A stretch of DNA of 64,000 nucleotides from Deltaproteobacteria bacterium. GTDB taxonomy: Bacteria; Myxococcota_A; Polyangia; Polyangiales; Houyiibacteriaceae. The stretch covers positions 392,014-456,013 of the forward strand of contig JAEPMI010000004.1 of assembly GCA_017644045.1 (NCBI GenBank). Direction: 5' to 3'. The position numbers were made by a program, and so were the translations under genes. Under the pieces are notes generated by a model. That model ran no database searches, had not been told where the DNA came from, and was given only the letters and a program-made list of their open reading frames with translations. Positions 34,666 to 43,437 of this stretch are shown one piece after another; the first letter of the stretch is position 1, and each line of letters begins with the position of its first letter.

Positions 34666-36861
34666 GTGCGTAGCCGCCTCTTTCACCGCCCTCGCCTGCA
34701 CAGCGTCGCGCACGACCCGGCGCGCGGGCCGAAAGAGGTCACGTGGCTCGAGCTCTTCTTCGACCTGACCTTCGTCGCGGCGTTCATCCAGCTGGGCAAC
34801 GGCCTCGCGGCCAACCCCACCGGGCCGGGGGTCGGCACCTTCGTGGCGGTCTTCATCCCGCTCTGGGTCGCGTGGACGGGCTTCACCTTCTTCGAGAACC
34901 GCTTCGCCCTCGACGACTTCGCCCACCGGCTGCTCGTCTTCGCGCAGATGTTCACCATCGGGGCGATGGCGCTGACCGCCGGCGACGCGATGGAGGGGCG
35001 CCCCGGCGCCTTCAGCCTGGCGGCCGCGGCCAGCCAGCTCTGTGTGGTCGTGATGTACGTGCGCTCCTACCTGCAGGTCCCCGCGGCGCGCAGCTACTCG
35101 CTCTACTGGGGCCTCGTCTTCTTCGTGGCTGCGGCCCTCTGGGGTCTCGGCGGCTTCACCCCCGAAGACTGGACCTACGTCCTCTGGGTCGGCGCCGGGC
35201 TGGTGATCCTGGTCGCACCCGTCAGCGGTCAGTCGCGCAAGCTCTCGGCGGCCTGGCCCATCGATCTGCAGCACCTCTCGAAGCGCTACGGGCTGCTGAC
35301 CATCATCGTCATGGGCGAGAGCTTCGTGGTGGTCCTCGGTCACATCGCCGGCGAGAGCGTGAGCCTCGGCACCTACCTCGACGCCTGCGTGGTGCTCGCC
35401 ATCGCGCTCTGCGTGTGGTGGGTCTACTTCGACGACGTCGGCGGCTCGAACATCCGTGGCGAGCGCGGTGGATGGATCGTCTGGTTCTTCGGTCACCTGC
35501 CGCTGCAGATGGGGCTCGTGGTGCTCGGTGTCGCGCTCGGCCGCGCGACCCAGCTCACGATGGACGAACCGGCGGGGCTCGTGGACCGCTGGCTCCTCGG
35601 CGGCGCGATCGCGACCGTCTTCTTCAGCGTGGCCATCGTCGACTCGGTCACCGAGCGGCGGCAGGCCGAGCTCAGCGACGCCGCCCGCGTGTCCGCGCGC
35701 GCGTTCACCGGCGTGTTGGTGCTGGTGATGGCCGCGGCAGCGAGCGCCATGAGTGGGCAGGTCTTCCTCATCGTGATCACCGCGCTCTGCCTCGCGCAGG
35801 TCGTCTTCGACCTGATGATGGCGCCCTTCGAGAGCGCACAGTTCGACGGCGACGAGGAGCGTTCGATCCAGGACATCGACCGCGAGCTCCTCTCCTCCGA
35901 CAGCCCTCGCGAGAAGCGCGCCCCCCGTCGCGACGTGGGCGAAGCCCTCCGTCGCGGAGCCCCCCCGCAGCTCCGACGCGACCTCTACTCCTACCTGATG
36001 GACGGGAGCTGGCTTCGGCTCTTCGTCGTGCTCTTCTTCCTCTACGTCGTGGTGAACCTGCTCTTCGCCGGACTCTTCATGCTCCAACCAGGGAGCATCG
36101 ACGGCGGGCGACCGACCTCCTTCGCCGACGCGTTCTTCTTCAGCGTCCAGACGATGAGCACCATCGGCTACGGCGCGATGAGCCCGGGCTCCACCTACGG
36201 CGACGTGCTGGTGACCGCCGAGGCCGGCGTCGGAATCCTCGGCGTCGCGCTCGCGACCGGAGTCATGTTCGCCAAGGCTTCGCGCCCGAGCACGAGCGTG
36301 CTCTTCAGCGAGTCGCTCGTGCTCTCCAACATGGACGGAGTGCCGACGCTCCGCTTCCGGGCGGGCAACGCGCGCGGCAACGAGGTGGTCGAGGCGGCCA
36401 TCTCGGTCACGGCGGTGATGATCCACGTCACTCCGGAAGGTCAGCACCTTCGGAAGCTGGTCGATCTGCCGCTGGTGCGCAGCCGCTCACCGATGTTCGC
36501 CCTGAGCTGGACGGTGATGCACCCGGTGAACGAGGACTCGCCGCTCTTCGACTGCGACCTGGACCATCTCGACGACCGGGTCTTCTCGATCGTGGTCAGC
36601 CTCACCGGCTACGACGGCACGCTGGCGCAGACGATCCACGCGCGGAAGATCTACTACCCCGAAGACATCCAGGTCGGCCGCCGCTTCGTCGACGTGATCA
36701 GCCAGCTCGCCGACGGTCGGCTGATGATCGACTTCACGCGCTTTCACGACACCGAGCCCGTGGACGCCACCGAAGAGGTGGAGGACGTCGAAGACGAGGA
36801 GGTCGCCGCCGAGGCCATCGAGGCGGAGCACCTCGACCCGCCCGAAGAGAGCAGCGGCTGA
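34666..36861 (+). CDS. LtrA domain fused to KirBac-type inward-rectifier potassium channel
   Basis: A 731-residue membrane protein in two parts. Residues 20-395 are a low-temperature-requirement A (LtrA) domain: EVTWLELFFDLTFVAAFIQLG opens it, and about ten membrane helices follow, with the conserved WPIDLQHLSKRYGLLTIIVMGESF. A charged linker (residues 400-435) leads to a KirBac channel: slide helix LRRDLYSYLMDGSW, TM1 FVVLFFLYVVVNLLFAGLFML, filter TIGYG at 499-503, TM2, then the cytoplasmic Kir beta domain (SVLFSESLVLSNMDGVPTLRFRAGNARG, and FALSWTVMHPVNEDSPLF). LtrA function is unknown. The fusion implies that LtrA senses or transports something that gates K+ flux. GTG 34666 is picked from the TATCGT box. 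Confidence 0.9.
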   Translation: MRSRLFHRPRLHSVAHDPARGPKEVTWLELFFDLTFVAAFIQLGNGLAANPTGPGVGTFVAVFIPLWVAWTGFTFFENRFALDDFAHRLLVFAQMFTIGAMALTAGDAMEGRPGAFSLAAAASQLCVVVMYVRSYLQVPAARSYSLYWGLVFFVAAALWGLGGFTPEDWTYVLWVGAGLVILVAPVSGQSRKLSAAWPIDLQHLSKRYGLLTIIVMGESFVVVLGHIAGESVSLGTYLDACVVLAIALCVWWVYFDDVGGSNIRGERGGWIVWFFGHLPLQMGLVVLGVALGRATQLTMDEPAGLVDRWLLGGAIATVFFSVAIVDSVTERRQAELSDAARVSARAFTGVLVLVMAAAASAMSGQVFLIVITALCLAQVVFDLMMAPFESAQFDGDEERSIQDIDRELLSSDSPREKRAPRRDVGEALRRGAPPQLRRDLYSYLMDGSWLRLFVVLFFLYVVVNLLFAGLFMLQPGSIDGGRPTSFADAFFFSVQTMSTIGYGAMSPGSTYGDVLVTAEAGVGILGVALATGVMFAKASRPSTSVLFSESLVLSNMDGVPTLRFRAGNARGNEVVEAAISVTAVMIHVTPEGQHLRKLVDLPLVRSRSPMFALSWTVMHPVNEDSPLFDCDLDHLDDRVFSIVVSLTGYDGTLAQTIHARKIYYPEDIQVGRRFVDVISQLADGRLMIDFTRFHDTEPVDATEEVEDVEDEEVAAEAIEAEHLDPPEESSG

Positions 36862-36893
36862 GGACGAACCACCCCGTGCTACCTTGCCGAGGC

Positions 36894-37847
36894 ATGCGAG
36901 GGGGGCTTCGACACACGCTGATTCTCGCGTGCCTCGCTCCAGCCGCGTGCACGAGCTCCGAAGCGCACCAGCCTCCGTCGACGGGAGAGCCCAACGTCGG
37001 CGCGCCGGAGGCGACGGACGATCCCGCGCCGTCCCCTGCGCCCGACGATTGGCCATCCGCGCTTCGGTGGCCCGCCGGCATCGATGCCGACGACGTCCGG
37101 GTGCGCGGCGGTCCATCGGTCGGCTGGAACGTGACGGGCGTTCATTCGGAGGCGTCGTCCGTTCCTGCATGGCGGGCGACTCTCACCTCGAGCGGGTTCG
37201 CGACCGACGGCTGCGGTGCGTCGCTGCCCATGGACTGCGCGGCGACGGACGCGGACGGAGGGCGGATCCGTTTCCGCGCTGCCCAGAGCGACCACCCATC
37301 CTGGGTCGTCTTCATCGACGTGCTCCCGCACGGGCACGAGCCGCTCGATGACTTCGTCGAGCCGTGCGTGACGCCGCCCGAGCCAGCCCTCCGGATTCGC
37401 GTCAGCTCCGCTGGGATCGACGGCTTCGGAGAGCACCGACACGCAAGGAGCACCCGCAGCTACGAGACCCACGTCGGGATCGACGTCGACGGCGACGCGA
37501 AGGGAGACACGTTCGTGCCGGTGGCGACCGTCGACGAACACACCTGTCCGTGGGATCTCGGCTGGGAGATCTACGTCATGCGTGGAGAGTGCGGGCACCT
37601 CATCGGTCGGATCGACGGCCTCCCCGTCGACGAGACCGACGTGGCGCCCTTCGTCGGAGGCGTGCGCCGAATCGAGACGGTCGCGACGTGGGGCAGCGCG
37701 AATGGTGTCGGGCCGGAGCCGACGCAGCGGACCCGCGTCCGAACCTACGCCATGCGCGATGGCACGCTGCGCGCCGAAGGCGACGAGACCAACGAGGCAG
37801 CGTGCGCGCACTGCGGCATCACGTCCTGCCAGGTCCTTCCGCCGTAG
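36894..37847 (+). CDS. Lipoprotein of unknown function
   Basis: A 317-residue lipoprotein: MRGGLRHTLILACLAPAACTSSEAH, with the lipobox LAPAAC (Cys 19) and a Pro/Ala-rich linker. The mature part has six or more cysteines (DGCGASLPMDC, VEPCVTPP, TCPWDLG, GECGHL, CAHCGITSC), likely disulfides, and an acidic loop GIDVDGDAKGDTF that resembles a calcium-binding Asp motif. ATG 36894 follows TACCTT by 8 nt, so the gene is probably independent of the channel gene 32 nt upstream. No family recognised. Confidence 0.7.
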   Translation: MRGGLRHTLILACLAPAACTSSEAHQPPSTGEPNVGAPEATDDPAPSPAPDDWPSALRWPAGIDADDVRVRGGPSVGWNVTGVHSEASSVPAWRATLTSSGFATDGCGASLPMDCAATDADGGRIRFRAAQSDHPSWVVFIDVLPHGHEPLDDFVEPCVTPPEPALRIRVSSAGIDGFGEHRHARSTRSYETHVGIDVDGDAKGDTFVPVATVDEHTCPWDLGWEIYVMRGECGHLIGRIDGLPVDETDVAPFVGGVRRIETVATWGSANGVGPEPTQRTRVRTYAMRDGTLRAEGDETNEAACAHCGITSCQVLPP

Positions 37848-37881
37848 CAGGCCGAGATCGCCGAGGTCGCGGTCGCGCCGG

Positions 37882-38676
37882 TCAGCCCTCGCAGCCGCGG
37901 ATCGCGAAATCGCCCGATTGGACCGTCTCGTGGACGGTCACGTCGCGCAGCGACACGCGCCGTTCGCTGCCCTCGGCTGCGTGGTCGAGCGGCAACGTGA
38001 GCGGGCCGACGGCGGTGTGCGCCTCGAAGGTCACGCCCTTGGGGTCCTCGCCCGGCTCCGAGCCTTCGAGGGTCATCTCCCACCGGGTGAGCCGCCCCTC
38101 GGGATCGATCTCCAGAACGTAGCGGTCGCCGGGCGTGAGGCCCACGCCCTCGAAGGTGAGCTCGAGCCGACGGGTCTCGCCTTCGGGCTCGAGCACGCGT
38201 CGCTGCACTCCCGGGTCGAGCACCTTGAGCGGAACCATCAGCCAGTAGGCGTCGTTGACCCAGCGCCCGTGCGCGCTCTCCCCGAGCGCCTCGAGCGCCT
38301 CGCCCACGGCGGCGTCCCCGTCCACGTGACCGCAGGCGGCTCGGGTCTCCAGCGTGACCACCACGTCGTTGAGCGCGCCCTCCCGCGTCGTCCAGCTCAC
38401 ACGGTCGCGACCGCCGATCCGGTCCCACCGGTGGGCCGCCTCGAAGACGGTCTCGCCGGCGTCGGTGACCACGAAGCGAAAGTCGATCTGCGCGACCTGG
38501 TCGAGCTGCTCGCCACCCGCCGTGCGCCAGAGCTCGGTCGCCAGGGCATCCGCTGGCGCCTCCGGTTCCGGCGCCTCCGGCTCGGGCTCCGCCTCCGGCA
38601 CCGTCTCGGTCGCCGGCTCGGTCGCGCCGCTGCCCGAGCAGGCGAGCAGCAGGGAGAGCCAGAGGACCCGGGTCAT
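37882..38676 (-). CDS. Lipoprotein downstream of the GCS2-CBS gene
   Basis: A 264-residue lipoprotein: MTRVLWLSLLLACSGSGATE, lipobox LLAC (Cys 13), then a Glu/Pro-rich linker (residues 22-45) and a beta-rich domain (VAQIDFRFVVTDAGETVFEAAHRWDR, RRLELTFEGVGLTPGDRYVLEIDPEGRLTRWEM, given as patterns). This resembles periplasmic outer-membrane lipoprotein-sorting-type or VioE-like folds, but no clear family is seen. Its ATG overlaps the stop of the upstream gene as ATGA, so the two are translationally coupled. Confidence 0.75.
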   Translation of the reverse strand: MTRVLWLSLLLACSGSGATEPATETVPEAEPEPEAPEPEAPADALATELWRTAGGEQLDQVAQIDFRFVVTDAGETVFEAAHRWDRIGGRDRVSWTTREGALNDVVVTLETRAACGHVDGDAAVGEALEALGESAHGRWVNDAYWLMVPLKVLDPGVQRRVLEPEGETRRLELTFEGVGLTPGDRYVLEIDPEGRLTRWEMTLEGSEPGEDPKGVTFEAHTAVGPLTLPLDHAAEGSERRVSLRDVTVHETVQSGDFAIRGCEG

Positions 38677-40601
38677 TCTTCTTCTTCGACCTCGAGAAAG
38701 CGCTCGAGGAGCTTCGCCGAGACCCGGATGAGATCGCTCGCGGTGATGATGCCGACCAGCCGGCCGTCCTCGGTCACCGGCAGGCAGCCGACGTTCTTCT
38801 CGCGCATCTTCCGCAGCGCCTCGAGGGTCGGCGTCTTCCGCGACACCGTGATCGGGTCGCGGATCATCATCTCTTCGACCAGCACCTCCTGCTTCTGGCC
38901 GCCGCGGGCCACCAGCCGGAGGAGATCGCGGTGGGTCAGGAGCCCGACCAGCTGCCCCTGCTCGTCCTCGACGGGCACGTGCCGGATGTGCTCCCACTCC
39001 ATCACGCTGGCCGCGAGGTCGACCAGGTCGCCCGGACGCACGGTGAAGAGGTCCGTGGTCATGAACTGACCGACGTGCCGGAGGTGGCGCCGCCACTCCT
39101 CCGAGCTCTCGGTGAGCTGCTCGAGCTCGGCGGGCCCCCAGAGGTGCACCGGCGTACCGCGCTCCTGGTGCTCCATCATCGCCGACACGAGGCGCCGGTT
39201 CCGAAGGTCGACGCTGGTCTTCTTGCCCATTCCGGTGATGGACCCGAGCACCCACGCGGACCCGGTCTGGCCGCTCTTCACCCGCGCCTCGATGACGTCG
39301 AGGTAGCGGTCGATCTCCGCGTCGTCGACCTTCGAGTGCCGGAGGCCCTCGCGCGCCAGCGGCAGGAGCTCGGTCCGGATGAGGTCCGCGGCGGTCACCG
39401 TCTCGCCGCTTCGCCAGGTGAACTGGGCCTTGAGCCCGTGGCGCGCCGCGGCGAAGAAGTTGTCCTTGGCGGCGTCGAAGTCCATCCACTGCGACGGGTC
39501 GCCCAGCTCCTCGAGCACGCCGTTCATCAGGCCGAAGAAGAACGCCGCGTTGGCGACCTCGTCGACGATGGTGGGTCCCGCGGGGAGGATCCGGTTCTCG
39601 ATGCGCAGGTGTGGCACGCCGTCGGTCGCGCCGTAGCAGGCGCGGTTCCAGCGGTAGACCGTGCCGTTGTGGAGCTTGAGCGCCGAGAGCTCGGGCGTCT
39701 CGCCACGCTCGACGACGGCGACGGGATCCTCGTCGGTCTCGGCAGCGAGCACGACCCGGAAGCGCGAGACCTGCTCCCGGAAGATCTCGAGCACGCCGTC
39801 CCGTACCCACTGGTCGCCGAAGGTCACGCGCGGACGCTTGCTGCGCTGCTGCGGCGCGTTGGAGCGCTCGTCGATCGAGCTCGAGAAGAGCGCGATCCGG
39901 GTCTCGTGCCACAGGCGCGAGCCAAAGAGCACCGGCGAAAAGACCGCGGCCGCGAGGATGGGGGCCGACACGAGCTGCGCCACGTTGTGGAGCTTGGCGA
40001 ACTCGTCGGGCGCCACCTGGAAGTGGATCTGGAAGCTCGTGTTGCAAGCCTCGAACATCACGTTGTCGTGCGTGATGTTGAGCTCGTCGATGCCCTTGAT
40101 GGCGATGTTGAAGTCGCCGCCGCGCATGGCCAGGAGCGTGTCGTTGAGAGCTCGGTAGCGCGGCCGGGGGGTCATGTTGGCCAGCGAGAGGTCCTCGAGG
40201 CGCACGCTCGGCAGGATGCCGGCGAGGACGATCTTCGCGTCGTGCTTGGCGGCGCGCATCTGCGCGATGTGCACGACCTCCCGGAGCTCGGTCTCGAGCT
40301 GCGAGAAGCAGAGCCCCTCGAAGAGGCGCGGACTGACGTTGGCTTCGAGGTTGAAGCGCGCGAGCTCACCGACGATGCGGGGGTCGACGTTCTCCGCCAG
40401 CAGCTCCGCCGCGACGGGGGCCGGCCGCAAGTCCCGGTCGACCAGGAACATCTCCTGCTCGGCGCCGATGCGACGCTTCTGGGTCTCGAACATGCCGCGC
40501 TCGAGCATCGTCTCGAGCGCGCGCATGTCGCGCAGCAGCGCCTTCATGAAGGCTCGACCGGACTCGGTCCCGTTCACGTCTCGCGCGCTCTGCTCGCCCA
40601 T
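38673..40601 (-). CDS. Glutamate-cysteine ligase-like (GCS2) enzyme fused to CBS pair
   Basis: A 642-residue protein. Residues about 40-490 are a GCS2-type carboxylate-amine ligase: RRIGAEQEMFLVDRDLRPAP with the Glu metal ligands, FNLEANVSPRLF, HDNVMFEACNTSFQIHFQV, and RIENRILPAGPTIVDEVANAAFF. Residues about 510-640 are two CBS motifs (VGQFMTTDLFTVRPGD to GLLTHRDLLRLV; EEMMIRDPITVSRKTP to GIITASDLIRV), a Bateman module that usually binds adenine nucleotides. The ligase would join glutamate or another acid to an amine with ATP, with CBS control by nucleotide level. ATG 40601 has TAAGAT 9 nt upstream. It overlaps the following lipoprotein gene. Confidence 0.87.
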   Translation of the reverse strand: MGEQSARDVNGTESGRAFMKALLRDMRALETMLERGMFETQKRRIGAEQEMFLVDRDLRPAPVAAELLAENVDPRIVGELARFNLEANVSPRLFEGLCFSQLETELREVVHIAQMRAAKHDAKIVLAGILPSVRLEDLSLANMTPRPRYRALNDTLLAMRGGDFNIAIKGIDELNITHDNVMFEACNTSFQIHFQVAPDEFAKLHNVAQLVSAPILAAAVFSPVLFGSRLWHETRIALFSSSIDERSNAPQQRSKRPRVTFGDQWVRDGVLEIFREQVSRFRVVLAAETDEDPVAVVERGETPELSALKLHNGTVYRWNRACYGATDGVPHLRIENRILPAGPTIVDEVANAAFFFGLMNGVLEELGDPSQWMDFDAAKDNFFAAARHGLKAQFTWRSGETVTAADLIRTELLPLAREGLRHSKVDDAEIDRYLDVIEARVKSGQTGSAWVLGSITGMGKKTSVDLRNRRLVSAMMEHQERGTPVHLWGPAELEQLTESSEEWRRHLRHVGQFMTTDLFTVRPGDLVDLAASVMEWEHIRHVPVEDEQGQLVGLLTHRDLLRLVARGGQKQEVLVEEMMIRDPITVSRKTPTLEALRKMREKNVGCLPVTEDGRLVGIITASDLIRVSAKLLERFLEVEEEE

Positions 40602-40668
40602 CCACCCGCGATCTTACCGGAACCACGCTCACCCGGGGAAATCTCTGGGGTGCACGGCCGAGGCGGGG

Positions 40669-41694
40669 CTACGGAGCGCAGACCCGTGCCCCCACCCGCT
40701 CCGCGATCGCTCCAGTCAGCGCCGCGTAAGTCTCGGAGCAGATGGAGCGATACTCGCCCCCCAGGTCGAAGGTGAACCGAGCGATCCGCGGCGCGGGCTG
40801 ACCACGGCGAAGCCCGTCACTGCAGACGAAGCTCGTGGGTCTCACGCCCTCGAAAGACTCGAAGACCTCGGTCTCGGAGGTCGCCGCAGGCGCGGCCCCG
40901 GCGAGCGTGCCGACCAGGAGATCTTCCGGAGGTCGGACGCTTCGCAGCGCGTCGACGTACGCCTCGAGCCGGCCGGGCCCGTCGCAGAACGTCATCGGTC
41001 CCGGAAAGACGCGGCACTCCTCGTCACAGGCCGGATCGTCCCCGAGCGTACATCGAGTCTCGTCGTCCTCGTCGGTGATGAAGAGCACCACCAAGATGCT
41101 CCCCGGTCGGAGGAACCCACGATTCTCCGTGTCTCCGAGGTTGGGTCCGGCTGGTGGGTGCAAGGGGTGGTCGCTCGGCAAGAGCGCGCGGGCCATGGTT
41201 CCGAGGAGCGCCTCGTCGCTGCGGGAGTAGGTGTTCGTCGCAACGCACGAGACGGCGTTGGCCACCTCGGTCACGTCCGTACCGGGCGACATGCTCTGAA
41301 AGGGCGAGTAGGAGGTCCGGCATTCGCCGCGCTCTGGATCGCCGCGCGTCGCCAGGCTGCCTGACAGACCGGTCGGCGCGACACCGACGTGGATGTCACG
41401 CACCGGCGGCCACTCGGGTTCGCCGTCGCGATCGGGCGGGTTGGCCAAGCCGAGGAGAAAGTCCGGGATCTGATCTGCAAGCGTCTCGAGCTCCTCGATC
41501 ATCGACCCGCTGGTGTCCGTGACGAGTAGGATGTCGACCGGTCTCGGGGTCTCCGTGCACCCCTCCGGTAGTGGTGCCGATGCATCAGCCTCCGGGTGCG
41601 AAACGGAGGAGTCGCGCTCGCCAGTCATCAAACCAGTCTTCGCGCCACACGCAGTGAGGAGCACCATCGAGAACAAACGAAGACGACGCCTCAC
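40669..41694 (-). CDS. VWA-domain lipoprotein
   Basis: A 341-residue lipoprotein (RRRLRLFSMVLLTACGAKTG, lipobox LTAC, Cys 16) with a von Willebrand factor A domain starting VDILLVTDTSGSMIEEL; the MIDAS DTSGS is intact, so it should bind a divalent ion. The later part has several cysteines (RCTLGDDPACDEECRVF, VSCVATNTY), as in a known group of myxobacterial surface VWA lipoproteins. GTG 41694 has TACGGT 6 nt upstream and gives a good signal peptide. It may mediate protein adhesion at the cell surface; the ligand is unknown. Confidence 0.82.
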   Translation of the reverse strand: MRRRLRLFSMVLLTACGAKTGLMTGERDSSVSHPEADASAPLPEGCTETPRPVDILLVTDTSGSMIEELETLADQIPDFLLGLANPPDRDGEPEWPPVRDIHVGVAPTGLSGSLATRGDPERGECRTSYSPFQSMSPGTDVTEVANAVSCVATNTYSRSDEALLGTMARALLPSDHPLHPPAGPNLGDTENRGFLRPGSILVVLFITDEDDETRCTLGDDPACDEECRVFPGPMTFCDGPGRLEAYVDALRSVRPPEDLLVGTLAGAAPAATSETEVFESFEGVRPTSFVCSDGLRRGQPAPRIARFTFDLGGEYRSICSETYAALTGAIAERVGARVCAP

Positions 41695-41738
41695 GATCCG
41701 ACCGTACTTCGGGGAAATCTCCCTCGCCAGTCCCAGCC

Positions 41739-43334
41739 TCAATCCGGCTGGAAGATGACGTTCTGCGTCGGGTCGTTGTCGTAGTAGGCCCACGCGCGGT
41801 CGAAGGTCACGGCGCCGAAGAGGTTGATGGCGATCGACCAGACCATCAGCAGGAAGAAGCCGACACGGAATCGGCGCCGGCCCATGGCCAGCACGAGGAA
41901 GAGGAGCGGCAGGTAGTCGAGGGCGAAGCGGTAGCCGAACTGGACCCAGCCGCTGTTCTGGTAGCAGAGGTTCCAGAAGGCGACGGGCACCGCCGCGGCG
42001 AGCAAGAAGCCGATGACGCGGCGGGCGTCGCGGTTCAGCGGCTTGGACCAGAGCACCAGGAAGAGCGCGGGCGTGGTGACCCAGAGCGCGAGGCCGTGAC
42101 GGCTGATCTTGATGAAGGGCTCCTCGGCGCTGAGCCAAGGGAGCGAGCTGGTGAAGACCGCGAGGTTCTTCGCGAAGTAGTGGAAGTTGAAGAGACCCCA
42201 GGTCTCGATGCGCGGGCGCCAGCGGATCTGTAGGTAGGTGTGGCCGAACTCGAAGGGGTCGCCGAAGCGCGCGTCGTTCATCCACATCATCAGCGCGCCG
42301 CAGGCGAGGATGGGCAGCGAGAAGAGGCCTCCATCGCGGAGCACCTTCTTCCACTCGGCGCCGCGAAGAAGGAGCCACGCGCCCTTCAGCCACGAGGCGT
42401 CTTCCGGCTCGGTATCGTCGGCCTTCTCGCGGCGATGGCGCCGCAGCAACTCGAGCCCGAAAAGCAGACACAGCGCCGCCGTGGTCGGGCGGGTGAGGAA
42501 GCAGAGCCCGAGCATCAGCCCCGCGAGCAGCGGCCGCTTCGCCCCGATCGAGAACCAGCAGAAGAGCAGGATCAGCGGCACGCAGACGACGTGCGCGGCG
42601 AACCAGACCGTGCCCTGCACGGCGACGAAGAAGAAGACGGTGCCGAACGCGAAGAGCGCGGTGAGCACCAGGTCTTCCCAGCGCTTTCGATCGCTCAGCC
42701 CCAGCGCGCGCATTCGTCCGAGGAGCAGGAAGAGGAGCAGCGGTCCCACGCCAGCGAGCAGCGCCCAGAAGAGACGGTCGGGGAGATCGACGCCGAGCAC
42801 TGCGACGGCCGGCAGGATCACGGCCGCGGGCAGCGGCGGGAAGGAGACGTACCAGCGGTAGCGCTCCTGGTCCGCGAAGTGCCAGCGGTTGTTCGGGCAG
42901 CTGTCTTCGAGCTGGGTGTCGTAGCAAGCCCAGTCGTTGTTCCCGGGCGGGTCCCCCTCGATGCCGAGCCGTCCGTCGAGCCAGGCCTGCGCGAGGTGCG
43001 CGTAGTGGTCGTCCGGGCTGTTCTCGAGCATCCGGTCGCCGAGGAGGGCGACGTAGACGCCCGCGCTGACGAGGTAGACGAGGAGAGGGACGAGCCAGCG
43101 ACGCTTCGGCTTGGCGGCTGACTCAGACTCGGACTCAGACTCGGACTCAGACTCCGACTCGGACTCAGACGCCGACTCCGACTCCGACTCCGATCCTTCT
43201 TCCTCTGCGACCTCTGTGGCTCCGTGACTCTGTGCGAGGCCCGGCTTCGCGCCAGAAGACGACCCCGCCTCAGAAGACGACTCCAGCCCGGAATCGGCGG
43301 TCTCTTCCTCGCCCTCTGTGCGCTCCTCGGCCAT
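41739..43334 (-). CDS. Polytopic membrane protein, probable GT-C glycosyltransferase
   Basis: A 531-residue protein. The first 75 residues are cytosolic and low-complexity (EGEEETADSGLESSSEAGSS, then a run of Ser-Glu). The rest has about ten membrane helices, beginning WLVPLLVYLVSAGVYVALLG, followed by an extracytoplasmic loop with NSPDDHYAHLAQAWLDGRL that resembles the D-containing first loop of GT-C/PMT-like transferases, and LGLCFLTRPTTAALCLLFGL. Such enzymes move sugars from polyprenyl-phosphate donors at the periplasmic face. ATG 43334 is the first Met; a TAGGCT lies 11 nt upstream, longer than usual. It may be cotranscribed with the VWA lipoprotein (44 nt gap). Confidence 0.72.
   Translation of the reverse strand: MAEERTEGEEETADSGLESSSEAGSSSGAKPGLAQSHGATEVAEEEGSESESESASESESESESESESESESAAKPKRRWLVPLLVYLVSAGVYVALLGDRMLENSPDDHYAHLAQAWLDGRLGIEGDPPGNNDWACYDTQLEDSCPNNRWHFADQERYRWYVSFPPLPAAVILPAVAVLGVDLPDRLFWALLAGVGPLLLFLLLGRMRALGLSDRKRWEDLVLTALFAFGTVFFFVAVQGTVWFAAHVVCVPLILLFCWFSIGAKRPLLAGLMLGLCFLTRPTTAALCLLFGLELLRRHRREKADDTEPEDASWLKGAWLLLRGAEWKKVLRDGGLFSLPILACGALMMWMNDARFGDPFEFGHTYLQIRWRPRIETWGLFNFHYFAKNLAVFTSSLPWLSAEEPFIKISRHGLALWVTTPALFLVLWSKPLNRDARRVIGFLLAAAVPVAFWNLCYQNSGWVQFGYRFALDYLPLLFLVLAMGRRRFRVGFFLLMVWSIAINLFGAVTFDRAWAYYDNDPTQNVIFQPD
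43120..43245 (-). repeat. In-gene Ser-Glu repeat and CACAGAG-type element
   Basis: Repeats of GACTCGGACTCA and close variants (43120-43195, plus-strand reading) encode a run of about 25 alternating Ser/Glu residues. Next to it, GTGGCTCCGTGACTCTGTG at about 43215-43235 encodes SHGATE and nearly matches the element at 29412-29430. Both stay in frame in the N-terminal cytosolic part of the membrane protein. Confidence 0.8.
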
Positions 43335-43437
43335 CGGCGGCGCCGAGCCTACCCGAAACCCGGGATTCGTCGATGTTCCAGGCCCGCCCCTGGCCCCGCG
43401 CGTTGACCTCGCGCGGCCCTGGCGCCATACGGAGGCC

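Noticed and set aside
34743-37847. A 1034-codon frame overlapping the LtrA-Kir gene
   Set aside because: Only its last 317 codons (from 36894) form a real lipoprotein; the rest is an out-of-frame shadow of the channel fusion.
37882-40047. A 721-codon minus frame through the GCS2-CBS gene
   Set aside because: Only the part from 38676 is a real lipoprotein; upstream it is an out-of-frame reading of the ligase gene.
43335-43351. TANNNT box for the GT-C gene
   Set aside because: TAGGCT is 11 nt from ATG 43334, outside the 5-9 nt range of the other 22, so it was not counted.
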